A stretch of DNA of 64,000 bases, from positions 31,709 to 95,708 of the forward strand of contig MVBO01000048.1 in assembly GCA_002261195.1 (NCBI GenBank), written 5' to 3'. Origin of the DNA: Bifiguratus adelaidae (taxonomy: Eukaryota > Mucoromycota > Endogonomycetes > Endogonales). Position numbers and translations under genes: made by a program. Shown one piece after another: positions 21,449-34,828 of this stretch. The stretch's first letter is position 1. Each line of letters opens with the position of its first letter. The notes under the pieces are model-generated. The model worked only from the letters and a program-made list of their open reading frames with translations. It was not told where the DNA came from and made no database searches.

Positions 21449-24400
21449 CTAAAGTTTGCCCGGCGTTGCTTGCTGGAGAACCGCGCTCACTCTTTTGAGT
21501 AACCGCTTCTCTTTGCTTTCCTTGACCTCCTTATTGTCCCTTGTTTCGCCAGTTTCAGCGGCGGTGAAGCTGTCATGCATCGAAGATCGGGAGATACTCT
21601 TGCTCAACGGGCCACCCACAGCAGCTGTTCTCTCCATGTCCACTGAAGTTCGAATGCTCGGCGAAGGACTGCCAGATTGTAGAATTGCGGACATATCCTG
21701 GTTAGTCTCGTTGAGAAGAGCAACATTTTTGTAGGCAAATGAATCAAATACGCCCTCTCCCTCGGATGAGTGTTGACTAGATGTATCCGACTTGCCATTC
21801 GAGCTTTCCCCCTCAGCTGCTTGGGCGTCTGTTGATACTGGTGTGTCGTAAGCTTGAGCCATTGGGCTGCTGTCCTGGGGTGAATTGACATTGACATTCA
21901 TGATGCGAGAGTTGCGAGTGCTGCTGTTGTTCGACTTCGTGGCCAGTCTGGGCGTCAACATGACAGACTCATCGTAAGGTTCAATTTCTGGAGTACTGGC
22001 ATGCTCAGTGTCTGGCGTATCTTTGCCGGAGAGAGCGTCCTCTCGTAGTGAAGGGCTTGCATGATCCTCAAGTGCCTTCTCGGTGTCTATGCCCAATGCT
22101 CCGGGGATTCCGCTAGCGGTCAACGGCGTGAGGGAGCCGCTGGCCATCTGCTCCAAATTGCCATGGGACAAGCGACGAATATCTGGTCTGGTATTTCGGG
22201 CCTCAAAGTAACTAGTGTCAGTCTTGTCTAATGGGTCGGGTATGAAGGGTGCTTTCTGTTGCAGAATCGAGCTCCAGTCAACTCCGTTGAAGAATGGGTG
22301 AGCTTTTACATCTGCAAGAACAACATCGTTAGCACATGACATATCGCTTGGGATGCCTAACACAAACCTTTGGCATGGTAGCGATGTTTGACGTCCGGAT
22401 TGAGCAGCTTCTTAATCAAGTCGATAGCTTCATCCGACATTTGCATATCCTCAGGATTAGGCCATTGAACGTCTACAAGGGTGGATCGAAAGCATTCAAT
22501 ATTTGATCTAAGGTCATTCTTGATTTTCCTACCATGCTTTAAGATGTTCCTGAAAATCTCTTCTGGTTGGCTACCCATAAAAGGTGGGTAGCCAGTCAAG
22601 AACTCAAAGAGACAGACTCCAACGGCCCACCAGTCTACTGACGTATCGTGTCCTTTGCCAAGGAGCAGTTCTGGAGCCAGATAATCGGGTGTTCCAAGGA
22701 GAGATCGGTTGCTATCACGACGGCGAATGGACTCGGCCTTCTTGGGAGAGGATGGCGCGACCTTGAGCGCTTGGTCTGTGTCAATTGCCGGCACAGCATC
22801 CGTTGCACCATCCTCGGTTGTCTCGCTTCCTTCCGGATTTGGTGGATGTTCGATAGTATGTGAGTGTGACTCATTGCGCTAGTACATGCATGTAAGTTCA
22901 AGTAGTGGCAATAGGTTATCATAAAAGCTTACTTGATCATGACCTGGGATCGAGATCCTTGAAAGTCCAAAGTCTGTCAACTTGATGTGACCATCGGCAC
23001 CTATGAGCACATTGTCTGGCTTCAAATCTCTGTGGGTAATGCCATTGGCGTGCAGGTATTCCAGTGCGAGCACTATTTCGGCAATGTACATTCTTGCCAT
23101 ATCCTCGGGGAATTGACCGTATATCTGAAGCAACGTGGATAAGTCGCCGCCAATAAGATATTCCATGACCTGAAAGAAGGCGCCGTAATGAGTCCATCAT
23201 GTTCAACCATTCACTCCCGCTTGTAGCTTACCAGATACAGGTAGTCCGGACTTGAAAAAGCGAAATATAACTTAACGACGAAAGGTGTCTTGCTTAGACT
23301 TAAGACTCGCTTCTCAGCCAAAACATGAGTCACCATATTCTTGCGAATCATGTCCTCTTTTTTCAGGATTTTGATGGCATAGAAGTCACCTGTTTTCTTC
23401 TTCTTTGCCAAGTAGACCTTGCCAAAGGAGCCGCGACTGATCGGCTTTATAATCTCAAAGTCACGGATACTGGGCATCCGATGCTTGCGTTTTCCTTCAT
23501 GTGACTATAACGAATTGGTAAGTCTCGTTGCTAGCTGAGCGTTGAAACGTACCTCTGAGCGCAAAGTTGAACTTGACTGCGATCCGGATGCCACGGATGT
23601 TGTGGATGCAACGGAAGCGGTTCTGGCAGGCTTTCTACGCTTAGCAGCTTTGGCAGCTCTGGCCACCCTGGTGGCTTTTAGCATTGCGGCGAATAGCGAA
23701 ATGAACCCTCGATGACGCTCCCCAACACCGAGGGATGAAGTAGCCTGGCGGATAACTGCTGGACCCATGGCCGAGGTTCGCGTTGAGACCAAGGCTTGAT
23801 TACCGCTCTTGATACCTTTCCCGTCTTAAAATATGTTAACATCTGCGAACATAGATGCCGTCAGACTTACCATTCGCGGACTGACTCGACAATGTAGAAG
23901 TTGAACTGTCTGATCTTCGACGAGGTGGCATGGATTCCGCGATATAATCCTTTCTACTTGCTGAACTTGACGTCCTTCGACGAATAGTTGCGTTGTCACC
24001 CACAGAAAGTGATGTTTGTGACTTCGCGTCTGTTGTGCTCTGGAGGTAGCTCTTGGTCACATCGATTTTTTCATCCATGACATGCAGTATACGTTTCGCT
24101 ATCGCAAGCAAATCTTCATCAACTGTTGATCCCTCGCGGTGACCGGCGATTGACATCGTCTTGTCCACCTTGTGACGACAGCTTTCAGAAATCCGAAGAA
24201 TTTCCTGAGGAGTCTCCTTTTGGCCGATATTAGCTATGCGATTAGTGTATTTTTCGAGGTGCTCGGCATCCTTAACATTGTAATAGTCGTAATATGGCGT
24301 GTTCCGTTCTACAATCTCTGCTTTTCGCTGCTCAATTGCCGCAACCAACTTCCTCAGTCTGCCATCGCAACTTCGCTTTTTGAGCTCGTACTCTTGTGAG

Positions 24401-27400
24401 ATTGCACACGTCTCAGAATGTCCTTGCAGTTCCAGGGATGGTATCATTTCTTCGCAAATCCTGCATAGTAGCATTGCTGGACTAGGACTCTGGCTACCGG
24501 TTGATGCTGTCCCGACTTGTTCTGGCAGCTTCGGGAGAGAATTAGCTGTATCTGACGATGCACTCCGTAAGGAGACGTTGGAGCTGTTGTCGAATACTTT
24601 CGCATTCGGTAACGCTCTGAGAGCTATCGGAGAAGGACCCGGTGGCGACCCTTTGGAAACGGGAAATGAGTGTGAAGATGAGGAGGATGTGGGACTCGAG
24701 GAGAGGGCAGATTTGATAGATTTGAATAGGGAAACGACTTGTGGTGGACGCTTTTTGGCTGCAGGTTCACCTTCCGTTCCGCTTCCAGCTGCACTACCAC
24801 CACCGCTACCAGGTGAGCTGTGTCCGGGACTGTTTGGACTCCGTATCTGCTTTTGAAAGATATCGTAGTCAATCTCTTCTTGAAGAGCCTCGGATAGTTG
24901 CCGCTGAATTTCTTGGTTGGCAGCGGAGTCTCTATTCTTCTTCTTGGATACCGTCGGAGACGTTGGTACATTGTCTTCTTGGTCTACTTTGAGAACATGC
25001 GACGGTGGTTCTGCCAAAGGCAGCGTCGCTGTTGGCAATTTTAAGTCGCTCGGCTCGCGACTGCGCCGACGTTGATCTTCCTTTTCGTCAATAGCGTCGG
25101 AAGGAGCAATGGGGGTTGCAGGTTCGTTAAGGAACTTGATTTCCTCGGCTTCAAGATTTGATGGCCGTTCTGTAAATGGAAGTGCAGCGACCGGAGTTTG
25201 ACCAGAATCTTCCCCGTACTTATCAATCTGCTCCTGTGGGCTCTTGTCCTTGTTCAAATCTTTCACCTGCACTGAGTTATCGACATGTTCCAACCAATAT
25301 GACACTTCATCGTCTGATGTAAGCTTGGTAGAAGGTAAATCAATGTCCAAGGGCATGAATTGAGAGGTATTAGGCGTTGTAGATATTGACAGACGAGAGG
25401 CTGACTTGGGGACGCGTGCATTTTGACTTCCGGAAGCTGTTTGTGATGTTGGCGCAGTCGGTGTTAGTTGTAATTGCGGAGAATCTGAGGCTGTTGCAGA
25501 CGTCGATTCGCCTTGAGAAGACACCATATCAGACGCTGAGACACGAACCGGCGTTAAAACGCGCGGTGATGCCTTGCGCCATGGCGGTGGAAGTTGGTAG
25601 TGTGTCGTGGATGGACTAAGGGAGTAGTTGGATGAGGCTGGTGTCAGTTTAGGTGACTCGAAAGGTGGCTCCGGTAAAGCTGATGGCGTTTGCACCGGCA
25701 TCTCAAACCTTGCGTCCAAGTCATGGTTTTGAAACAACTGGAATAAATCCGTTTGACGGTTCTGGAAGACAAGATCAGTTGCTTAGTATGGGGAAATTCA
25801 TGCCTTATAGAAACTTACCAGAGTGTCCACGATGGTGGCAACCTTGCTGAAAATAAACAGGATCTGGGTACTGAAATCTTCCACCTCACGACTGAATCCA
25901 TTTGGCTTGTCATACTTGTCTTCCAACGGGGTGCTACCATATTCTAGCCTTGATCGGTTCAAGGACCATATAGACTCTAGTTGCATCACAATATGCGTAG
26001 CCAAGTTACTGTTTTGCAGTAACGCGGTGTAAGGAGTGTGCAGAATGTCGAGTACGATCGTGAGTAACGAATAAAGAAACGGCGATGGCTCAAAGAACGA
26101 GTCGTCGCCTTTGTCAGCGTTTTCATCATTCCCTTGGTGTTGTGGGAGGGTTGTGTAAGATGTGAAGGCAGAGCCATCACTGCGCGCAGATAATATTGAT
26201 GAATTTGTAAAATGTTGACTCCGCTCGTTGTTGTCCTCAACAGGAACGTTTTCGTACATTGACGCGGGGCGCGACATGGTGCGAAGTGACGAACCCGTAC
26301 TGGGTGATAGGTTTCCTTCCTCCCCGCTCAGTTCCTCTCGAATCTGCTCCATGATGGGCGTTGCTTCCGAGATCCGGCGTCTGCCTCCTGCTGCTATCGG
26401 TGTGGCCAATAAAGACGACGTCTGGGAAGTCGGTTCTCCTACCAAAATAGCTTGATCGGAGCCTCTCAAAGGTATAGTGTGGCCTTCGCCGGACAAATTC
26501 ACCTTCAGACCACCGTACTTGATGACATTCGGATCAGATAGACGAGCAGGACCGAATCCATCGCCGACTGTGCCAAGTTGTCCAAAATTGCCCCCTAAAA
26601 AGTCACTGAACTCAACACCTTCCAGCCAAAGACCACTAGAATAGCCGCTTGTATCGTTGACATCATCGTGCCCTGCGAATCTTTGAGAATGAGCTCTCCA
26701 GAAACGCCACAATAAGTTTTCGATTTCCATATCACAGACTTCTTTACCGCGCTTCAGTTCGGCAATTGTCGTCTGCTGCAGAGGTCGGAAGTCTGGAAAC
26801 GGCGTGTCGAGTAAATTGTGCGCAGAGTTGACGTACAGATTCTCTGGAGCGCTTGAGGACAACTCCGGGAAAAATGCACTAATGTCTGACCTTGGCCTGT
26901 GCGTAAGCCGTGGCATTGAGAGCGCATTCTTTGAATTTAAGGAGGCTTGTTGTTCCCTGCTTTGCCCTTCGATGGATACAGACTGCGTTGGATATGGCAG
27001 AGTGCCTTCGAGCTCTGTTTCTGTATCGGTAATGTATGAGCCATACTCGGATGCATTCGAGTCGATATCAGATGTGGCATAATCAGAAACCTCCGAGTAC
27101 TGTTCTGATAGATTTAAAGAGTGACGAGCGGACGGCAAGTATTGATGTGAAGTCAGGAAGCTGCTCGGAAGATTGTATGAGGATGACGCATTGGAAGACG
27201 TTGAGTGGCGACTCTGCGATGAATTCGAGGGGGCATCCGAAGCCTTGGATAGACTGAGAATGAGTGAAGTAGGTCGTTTACCCGCTGCATTCGTGGCTGG
27301 ATGAGATAATGGCGATGTAGGTGTGGATGATAATTGCGAAATGGATGACCGTGGTGAGAGGCCGGCATTAGTAGGGCTCCCATGACCGGAGGACAGTGGT

Positions 27401-27936
27401 GAAGCGCCTTCGTCTATCATCCCTGGTGGTATTTTGATGTTGGCTACCTCTCTCGCTTCTTGAGCTGACATTGTTCGGGCCCTGGCAGCCGAAAACGCTT
27501 GCTTTAGCAACCCAGTCGACGCACTTTTGTCAACTTGCGAAATGCTTGCCACTAGGTTTCTGCGTGGTAGAACATCAGCACCTTCAAACTGATCTTCGTG
27601 TAGAGACACCGGCCGCGCTCTAAGTTTCCTTGTCGGCGAGTGAAGGGAGCTTCGACGCCTCACATCGGCTCCCTGCGCCGAGCCCTGTTCTGATGCATCG
27701 TCTGCGGACGACATTGAGCTCTGTGTTGACTTGGTGGAATCGTGTCGAGGTGTCTTTGGGGATTCTGAACCGTTACCACTCAGCATGCGCGCGAATGCTC
27801 GCGGAAACGGCTCGGAGCTAAAGTCATTATCCTCCTGCGCTGCCACAGGCGAACGCTCGCCTGAGGACAAGACATCAGCTGCCGATTTGCTACGACTCCG
27901 CGGTACAGGCGGTGTAGAGTCTCCTTTGCGTGGCAT
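21449..27936 (-). CDS. RIM15: Rim15/Cek1-type AGC protein kinase
   Basis: Eight exons (27936-25819, 25761-23871, 23824-23553, 23504-23232, 23169-22933, 22878-22533, 22472-22368, 22311-21449) encode 2,034 residues. The first 1,100 are Ser/Pro-rich. A C2HC knuckle, [20 protein letters not shown], lies near 1140, a hallmark of the Rim15 family. The kinase domain starts near 1440 with [11 protein letters not shown] and YAIKILKKE, then [10 protein letters not shown] and LTDFGLSRI. As in other Rim15 kinases, a 60-residue insert separates DFG from GTPDYLAPE. The C-terminal tail has no recognisable response-regulator domain. Rim15 links nutrient signalling (TORC1, PKA) to quiescence and meiosis entry through endosulfine and PP2A. 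Six of the seven introns lie in the second half. Confidence 0.93.
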
Positions 27937-27973
27937 CTAAGTGAAGCTCATGGCAGTGCGGCGTAATTTGATA
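27937..27973. promoter_or_regulatory. 37-bp head-to-head spacer, RIM15 / AHA1-like
   Basis: Two convincing start codons on opposite strands are only 37 bp apart. Promoter elements and leaders must therefore overlap coding sequence, unless one true start lies further in. Confidence 0.5.
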
Positions 27974-29020
27974 ATGTCCAACTGGAAGAACGTGAACAAT
28001 TGGTGAGTGAAGAAGAAGTGAGACATTTGACTAACAACGCTTAGGCATTGGTATGCTGTGGACACGGACGATAGTATCGGAGCTAATCATTGCATAGGAC
28101 AAGCAAAAACTGCTTGACATGGGCACAATCTTACTTTGGGGACAAACTCGCAAATGTGAACTTGTCTGCCGACGGAATGACCGTGACGACCACGTCAGAC
28201 GTCCAGGTCAATGGCGATGTGGATCTGAATCAGCGCAAAGGCAAAGTGCTGGCCATGTTTGATGTGGCTATTACAGTAGGATGGCGAGGTAAAATGTCCA
28301 TTGTTGGGGTACATATCAACTCATCGCTCACTTCTTCAAGGAACGTCAAACCAGGGAGTCGAGGCGTTCGGATCCATTCATATACCGGAAGTCGCACACG
28401 ACACAGATATTGACGATTATGTGGTAAGTGCACGCGGAGAGCAAGCGTATCGGGGAATCTGATCCATGTCCCTTGCAGTTTGATGTCACAACCAATAATG
28501 AATCCAGCGACACCCGGCCCCTCAAAGAGCTGGTGCGCACTCGGCTTACAAAGACTCTAAGAAGCATTCTTGCTCAATTCGCTGACGATCTTATCGCTGG
28601 CAAGTGTCTAGCCATCAAATTGTGAATCCAGGCTCATCGGGTATCCTAGCTCATAAGCACGACGTTTACATTGAACCCAAAGCGTATGACGGTAGCGCAG
28701 AAGGAAACAACAAGCCCAAGGACACAGGACCTATTGCCACACCCGTTGCGCAGAGCTTTGCCACAGATACGCAAGAGCCGACAGTTTATGTTACGCCTAC
28801 ACCTAAAATCCAAAGACCCGTATCATCACCGGCTTCTCCCTTGATCAAAGAGAAAGCCTCTTCCTCGAAATCCTTCAAAAGCAAGGTCAAGCACAGAAGG
28901 CATCAGAGCGGCAAAACAAAGGAATCTTGGTGGGATTCTACATTGGTGCTCGGTAGCGCGAGTTTAGCATTGGCTGGAGCCTTAGGATGGAGTGTCTGGA
29001 GGCTCCTTGGGAGCGAATAA
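27974..29020 (+). CDS. Aha1-N-domain Hsp90 co-chaperone with C-terminal membrane anchor
   Basis: Six exons: 27974-28002, a 6-nt exon 28045-28050, 28098-28288, 28341-28423, 28479-28599 and 28650-29020 (266 residues). Residues 1-150 are an Aha1 N-terminal domain: NWKNVNNWHW at the start, LTWAQSYFGDKL, VTVGWRG and GSIHIPEVAHD. In other fungi this domain stimulates the Hsp90 ATPase through the NxNNWHW motif. The last intron is GC-AG (28600-28649). There is no second (AHSA1) domain. A Thr/Pro/Ser-rich linker and a basic stretch lead to a hydrophobic helix of about 20 residues (LVLGSASLALAGALGWSVW) only six residues before the stop. That is the layout of a tail-anchored protein of the ER or mitochondrial outer membrane. 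Its stop is 40 bp from the MER3 stop. Confidence 0.9.
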
Positions 29021-29060
29021 GCATGGTGCAGAAAGATTTATAGACCAGATTGTATCATAG

Positions 29061-32000
29061 CTACGCATTTGCAATGGAGGAGCAATCTTCGATCCATGCC
29101 AGAAATTCTCGTTGACTCGAAGACATTTGATCTCGTCTCAATCCGGCAAGTGGTGGTTCTGGACCCTTGCTTGCCAATGCGAGGCTATTCTTTGCCATAT
29201 CTTGCTTATCCACCGATATGGCCATTCCACTTCTAGTGTCCTTATGGTTGTCACCTGTGTTGGAGAGCGGCGATGAGACAGATTCCAATTCCAGATCATC
29301 GCTGTTGCTGTAAACGAATAAGTTTTGCTGCTTCGTGGAAGTTGAGGTATCTGTGAGACCAGCCGTCTGTTCTCCTTGCACGGCCGTGTACGCTGGATTT
29401 GCATTATCCAAATTCGAAAGCTGAAACAACTCTTCTAGCGGCCGTCGCCGCTTTTTACGACGCTCGAGTATATCCGGGGACGACAATTGCTCATCAGCAT
29501 TGAGGTTGGCGTCTGAGAAGGCATTCATGGAGCGCCCATTATTATTGACGCTAGACGACGTGTCCTCCTCATAGTCTTCTTGGTGATGAATTTGTCCACA
29601 GTGAAATGGCCCTCTTTTGAGAGTTGTACTGCTACCTTCCATATCATTCTGAGTTGCGACTCGACCGTTGTCACTTTGACGATTTTGATCTTTTCGAAGC
29701 TTGAAGTCTTTCGAAGGATGACGCTTTCCAATCTTGCAACATTCATGAGCGCATCTAATATTTACTGTGAGTTTGAAAGGCTTATGCGATAGTCATTGAT
29801 TGCTTACGTGCTCTTGTTCTTGCATGCATGTTTACATCTAGAGAATCAGCTGTATTAAAATCTCGATCCCCTATTACACGCTCGTTCGTACCTTTCTCGA
29901 GTCGAATTGATGTCGGACAGATCGGCGACGTTACTGACCATTGGGGTTATCTCCGTCTCACATTCTTCAGCTGTGAATTGTTTTCAATGGGAACTGTGTT
30001 CATGACAACTGAAGACATACCTTCTTCGGCGGGAATGGAACTCCCAAAAATTGTCATTGATTGGGCAGAATGACCTTCAAATGGATCACTGGCATCCTCG
30101 AGCATTTCATTGACCTCTTCTAATCCTGATTCCGGCGCAACTCCGCTGACCGCAAGTCGGATGAACTGACACTCGTCAACGTCTGCCTTGATAGTAGCCT
30201 GCTTGTCCAATCCTACTGTGAAATGCAAAGTTCGAGTTATTGTCATACTCTCTGCATCAGACACGACACGGCCGAGCTTACAGTAATCTTCACATTCCAA
30301 ATGACAGATTATGGCATCATTCGGATGCTTAATAAGGACGCGAAACGAGATCGTGCGAGGTGCTTGCAACTCATATAGACTTGAGAGGAATCAATTGCCT
30401 AGTGCAGGACAAGGTGACGCATGTAGAACTTACGGATATCTTCGAAAGTGCAGAAGGTCACCGTGGCCACTCTCTGCCCAGAATACCGCCCATATCATTG
30501 TATTTCCCTTGGAGCAGCGAGCATTTGTATTTGCAAGGCCAATGTCAGCTCTGATCTGTATCTCAGGACTCGCAACAGCTGAGGTGACCTGTTGACATTG
30601 GATGGTAAATTTCGGCAAGCTTGCAACGATGTCTCGGATCTGATCGCATCATTAGCCAGTAAAGCTAGAGGAAGAGACTTCGTTCCCTACCTGGTTGCCA
30701 AATGGTGGGTTCCGGTTCACAATCTAGAACAAGCGTTTGGTGAATACTAAAGTGCAAGAGATTGGGGCGTGAACCTACATATTCAATACGCCGAGCGTCT
30801 GTTGCTTCCAGTTTCTCAAAGCTGTTGATTCCGGCGGCCGATAACGATTTTACCATTGCGGGCCCTTCAATCTCGCAATTACTGACTGATGCTCAGCGCA
30901 TGCCTCTCGCACATACCAATACCCTCCAACTGCTTCAGAATGAGTGGAGAATCCTCCCACGTTCTGGCCTTAATACTGCGATAGACATTCATGGCATTAC
31001 GGAACGCCGGCGCATCCTTGCGTTCCACAAGACAGTCAATAATGCAACGAGCAACTCGAGCTGCTAAAATGAAAACGGTGACGCTCTCCATATTCATTGT
31101 TCCAAACGCCTTCCCAGTTTTAGGATCCGTGAAGGGGATATTGCTCAGCACAGCCTATCTCCGGGTAAGCGAACCTGTTTCTCAAATGGTGTCGTTTACC
31201 TGTATCATCAGAAAAACCTTGTGCTCAACTGCGGAGACTTTGCCTTTTACACCAAAGCGGATGTTAGGGTCTTTGTTCATGGCGTTCAGGATCGTCTTCT
31301 CGCCCGAGTTGAAGCGACAATCCTTAAATTCTTCGGCTTGCGTGATAGTCTCAAGCTAAGAGTGACAATCGTTTGTCAGTGCGCCTACCTCGCTCACCGC
31401 AGTCAACGCGATACATACCACCTCGCGAAAGGATGCATGCTCCGGCAATTGCGCTATCTTGATCATGGTCCCGCATTTTAAGTAGTATTTCGCCATGGCT
31501 TCACCCAAGACTAAGTTATGTTTGAGTTGGCACTCTTTGGATTTGTGTAGTCCTCACATGTTGACTTGAGCTGTCTTTCCTCGCTATCTTCAGCCTCCTC
31601 CATCGTGACGATGCCATGCTTAGAAAGCAAAGCCAGGTCCTTGACGCAGATACCTACATAAAGTCAGCATTTGCCGACGCAACTGTTATGCGCTCACCCT
31701 CGAGCCGCTTCTCTGAGCTTTGGCTAGTCCCTTTGTCTTGCCGTCCAAGATTGTAATGTTGCGGATTCCGCTTGATTCGAATGTAAAGAAAGGTGGACTT
31801 CAACCTACAATTGCAGTTAAAACGCGTCATGCCTGACTCAACAAACGTACCAGTCAATAGCTCCCTGTACATCGCGAATTGTTCCCAAACAAATTTCAGC
31901 ATTAAGATGCTCCATTAGATGCTGATGCAAGCTGCTCTCCAAGATTTCCGTGCCCATGACCAAGGTCCGATATCTATGCTGCATACTTGGCGTTGTCATA

Positions 32001-34747
32001 ATCACGGCAACGCCTGAGTGATCGTAACCTGGTCTGCCCGCCCGCCCAATCATCTGAAGTATGTCCAGGTCGGAGTATTCGGAAAAGGACCCATTGGAGT
32101 ACCCTTAAAGGCAAGCGGCCAGTAAGTGATTGTTTACATCAAGGGGACACTTTCAATACCTTTAGTGCCCTTGATGATGACCAAATGCGCGGGCAAATTC
32201 ACCTAGAGACATGTTTAGAGGAAAATATTGAAAAAGGTACGGATAAGCTTACCCCAACAGCCAAGGTGGATGTTGTACCTGTCGCGAATCAGATTGGATT
32301 TTCAGCAGCGTATCACTTCACGAACATCCCACTTACAGACGACTTTCAATGACCCATCCATATAGAGTTTTTCCACCTTTTTGCGGTCTTCAAAGTCTAC
32401 ACCAGCTAAGAGACATCATGAATACTTCCTTTAGCATACCTTGCTCGACGTACCATGATGAAAAGCTAGGCCGTATGTGGCATATTCCGCAAGTTTCTTG
32501 TCCTTGAAAGCAACGTTCAAGTTTCTATAAGAACTGAGGAATAGGCCTAGAATGATAAGGATCCTCTCACCTTGTCTGCCATAATTTACGTCCTTGCTTG
32601 ATGCTTTCCTTCATCAAAATGTCGCAAGCAGACTGAGCCGACTTTCTGGTTGAGCAAAACTGCAATGGCCCCAAGTGAGAGGTGCGTTAACGGATGCAAG
32701 ATTAAGGACACATACAATCAATGTAGTTTTGGTATTCGATTGCTCCGTGATGATACCGAGTAGCCTAGGATTCGATAAGAGACATATCCTTGCACTATGA
32801 CATTTTGCATTGTCCTAACTTGAAATCTAGGTGTTTCTCATAAAGGAAGTGGTTCCTGCCATTTTCGGGATACGAAAATACGTGCTTGATTAATTTGATG
32901 GGTCGAAATTCTTCGCCGAACACTAGCTCCTTTGCTATTCGTTGTAAAATCATGGCATAATAGGAACAGAAAAAGCCCTTACCTTGTGGACTGATCCACT
33001 GCGCCACATCGTTTATATTGGGTATGGTGGCTGACAGAGCGACAATCCTCAATCGACCTTGCATAGTCTGTTCGAATGCAATCAACATCATTTGCAACAT
33101 TACATGCTCTGCGTACCTTCATGCGACTAACTACTGCCTCCAGAGTTGCACCTCGCTTCTCATTGAGGATGTGCACTTCGTCAATCTGGAAGTCGCTCAA
33201 AACCAGACGAGGCAAGAGGCGCAACATGGTTCACTTACCAGGAACAAACGTATCATGCTCATCAATCTCTGGTGATCCTTCCTAATCATTGTAAGTAGGG
33301 ATTGATATCGAGTAGACTTACCATCGCCGTGTCATAGAATCCCACTTCTCAGGGGTTGTAACACTGCAATGAGATGTTCAGCTCAACTCTGATTTGCAAA
33401 GCTACCCACATCACATGGCTGTTTTCGATTTCGGCCATGCTGCTAAAGTTGGTATCGCCAGTGAGCTCTGTACCTAGGTAAACTATTTAAGTAGAGCATA
33501 CGTTGCTAGGACAGGACGCACATCTCAGGCCCAGACGCGAAAACTTTTGCTGCCAATCGCGTGAACGTTCGGAACAAAGTGCCTTTGTTGGTGCCATGTA
33601 TATAATTTTTGCGTGATCCATGGAACCCTCTGAGAGCGCCTTTATCATGGCGAGCTCTAATATGACCGTCTTTCCTGACCCTGTGGGCGCTGGAAAGGCC
33701 GTGAATACCCGTTTGCTTATGCAAACAACACGCCAGCACCTACCAGAAACGACAAGGTCTGCGCTCGAATGAAGGGTCTTTTCCATACGACATCAGAGCA
33801 TATCCCTGAAGCACACAAAACTTGCCTGATCTAGGCATTGTGATTGCACAGCATTGAAAAACTTGAACTTGAAGAAACAACGGAACCGTTCAGCTAGACG
33901 AAGATAACACATAAGTACCGGAAAGCGTCATTGAAGTACGTACGAATCTCCGTCACCGGACGTAACGGAATATGAGCTGTAGCAGGATTCACGGGTAAGT
34001 AGCTTTGGGATGGCCGTGAAAATTGCGTCGGTCGATATCGTGTAATTTGCGAAATTGTGCTCCCAGGCGCTACATAATCCTAAGGGCAGTCTTGAGCTCT
34101 CAACATGCGCTCTCGTCAATCGCTAATACTTGCGTCGTCATACTCGACCTCGTACAGGGCATTGCCTTGCGCAAGGTCGAATCCAGCATCTGCTTCATTG
34201 GTAGCTCCATCACCGTCGCCAAAACTAGTCTGCAATGGTAACGATGCATGTCCGATGTTCTGAGGGATCATGGTTGCAGGAACTTTCAACTTTTGACGAA
34301 GTTCTCGACGTTCCAAGTATTCGTCGATTGGAGACGGCAGATTGTCTTCAAAGTGATCATTGTTCCCATCTCGAGCATACACGTCATCCGGGCCGGGATA
34401 CGGCAAGGCACCGTCGCTGAAGTTCAAACATTCCATCAGCTCCCCAGTTGCAAGTAGATATATGCATGTATCGGCGGCACTCACCTTGCTGCAAGGTATG
34501 CCTCGAGTTCCTGATCTTCTGGACGCCACCGACTGGATTCGGCAAAAGCGCTACGGTTCTGCCGTTCAAGGGACAGAGGGCTCGGTAAGGACGAACCGGC
34601 CAACGTGTAGCTCGGTGCCTCAAACGCCTGTGGAGGCGTTGCCCCAGCAAGAAGGTCTAATACTCGTGGTGGTCGTGTCTGCTGCGCATTAAAGCGCCTA
34701 GGCGGAGTCCTCTGATCGACGTGTGAAGTCTTTGCTTTGGACAACAT
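29061..34747 (-). CDS. HFM1: MER3/HFM1-type meiotic DNA helicase
   Basis: A large gene with some twenty introns. Early exons: 34747-34485, 34416-34130, 33976-33919. Helicase motifs follow in order: FNAVQSQC, APTGSGKT (motif I), APTKALCSE, TTPEKWDS, IDEVHILNEKRGATLE (DEVH), LSATIPN, FCSTRKSAQSACD, and QMIGRAGRPGYD (motif VI). A Sec63-like region follows (KSLSAAGINSFEKLEATDARRIE, NQIRDIVASLPKF). The C-terminus is acidic/Ser-rich with a CxxC-like patch (PFHCGQIHH). MER3/HFM1 is a 3'-5' helicase that stabilises crossover intermediates in meiosis. One intron (33778-33825) has a GC donor. The junction between 33919 and the FNAVQ exon is uncertain, because the best frame needs a weak GTTATC donor. 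I did not resolve every exon in the last 2.5 kb. Confidence 0.92.
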
Positions 34748-34828
34748 ATATAAAACATGTAATGGAATGACGAGAGAATATTATATGATGCGAAGGAGAA
34801 ATGCAAAATGTATCGCTACACTATTTGA

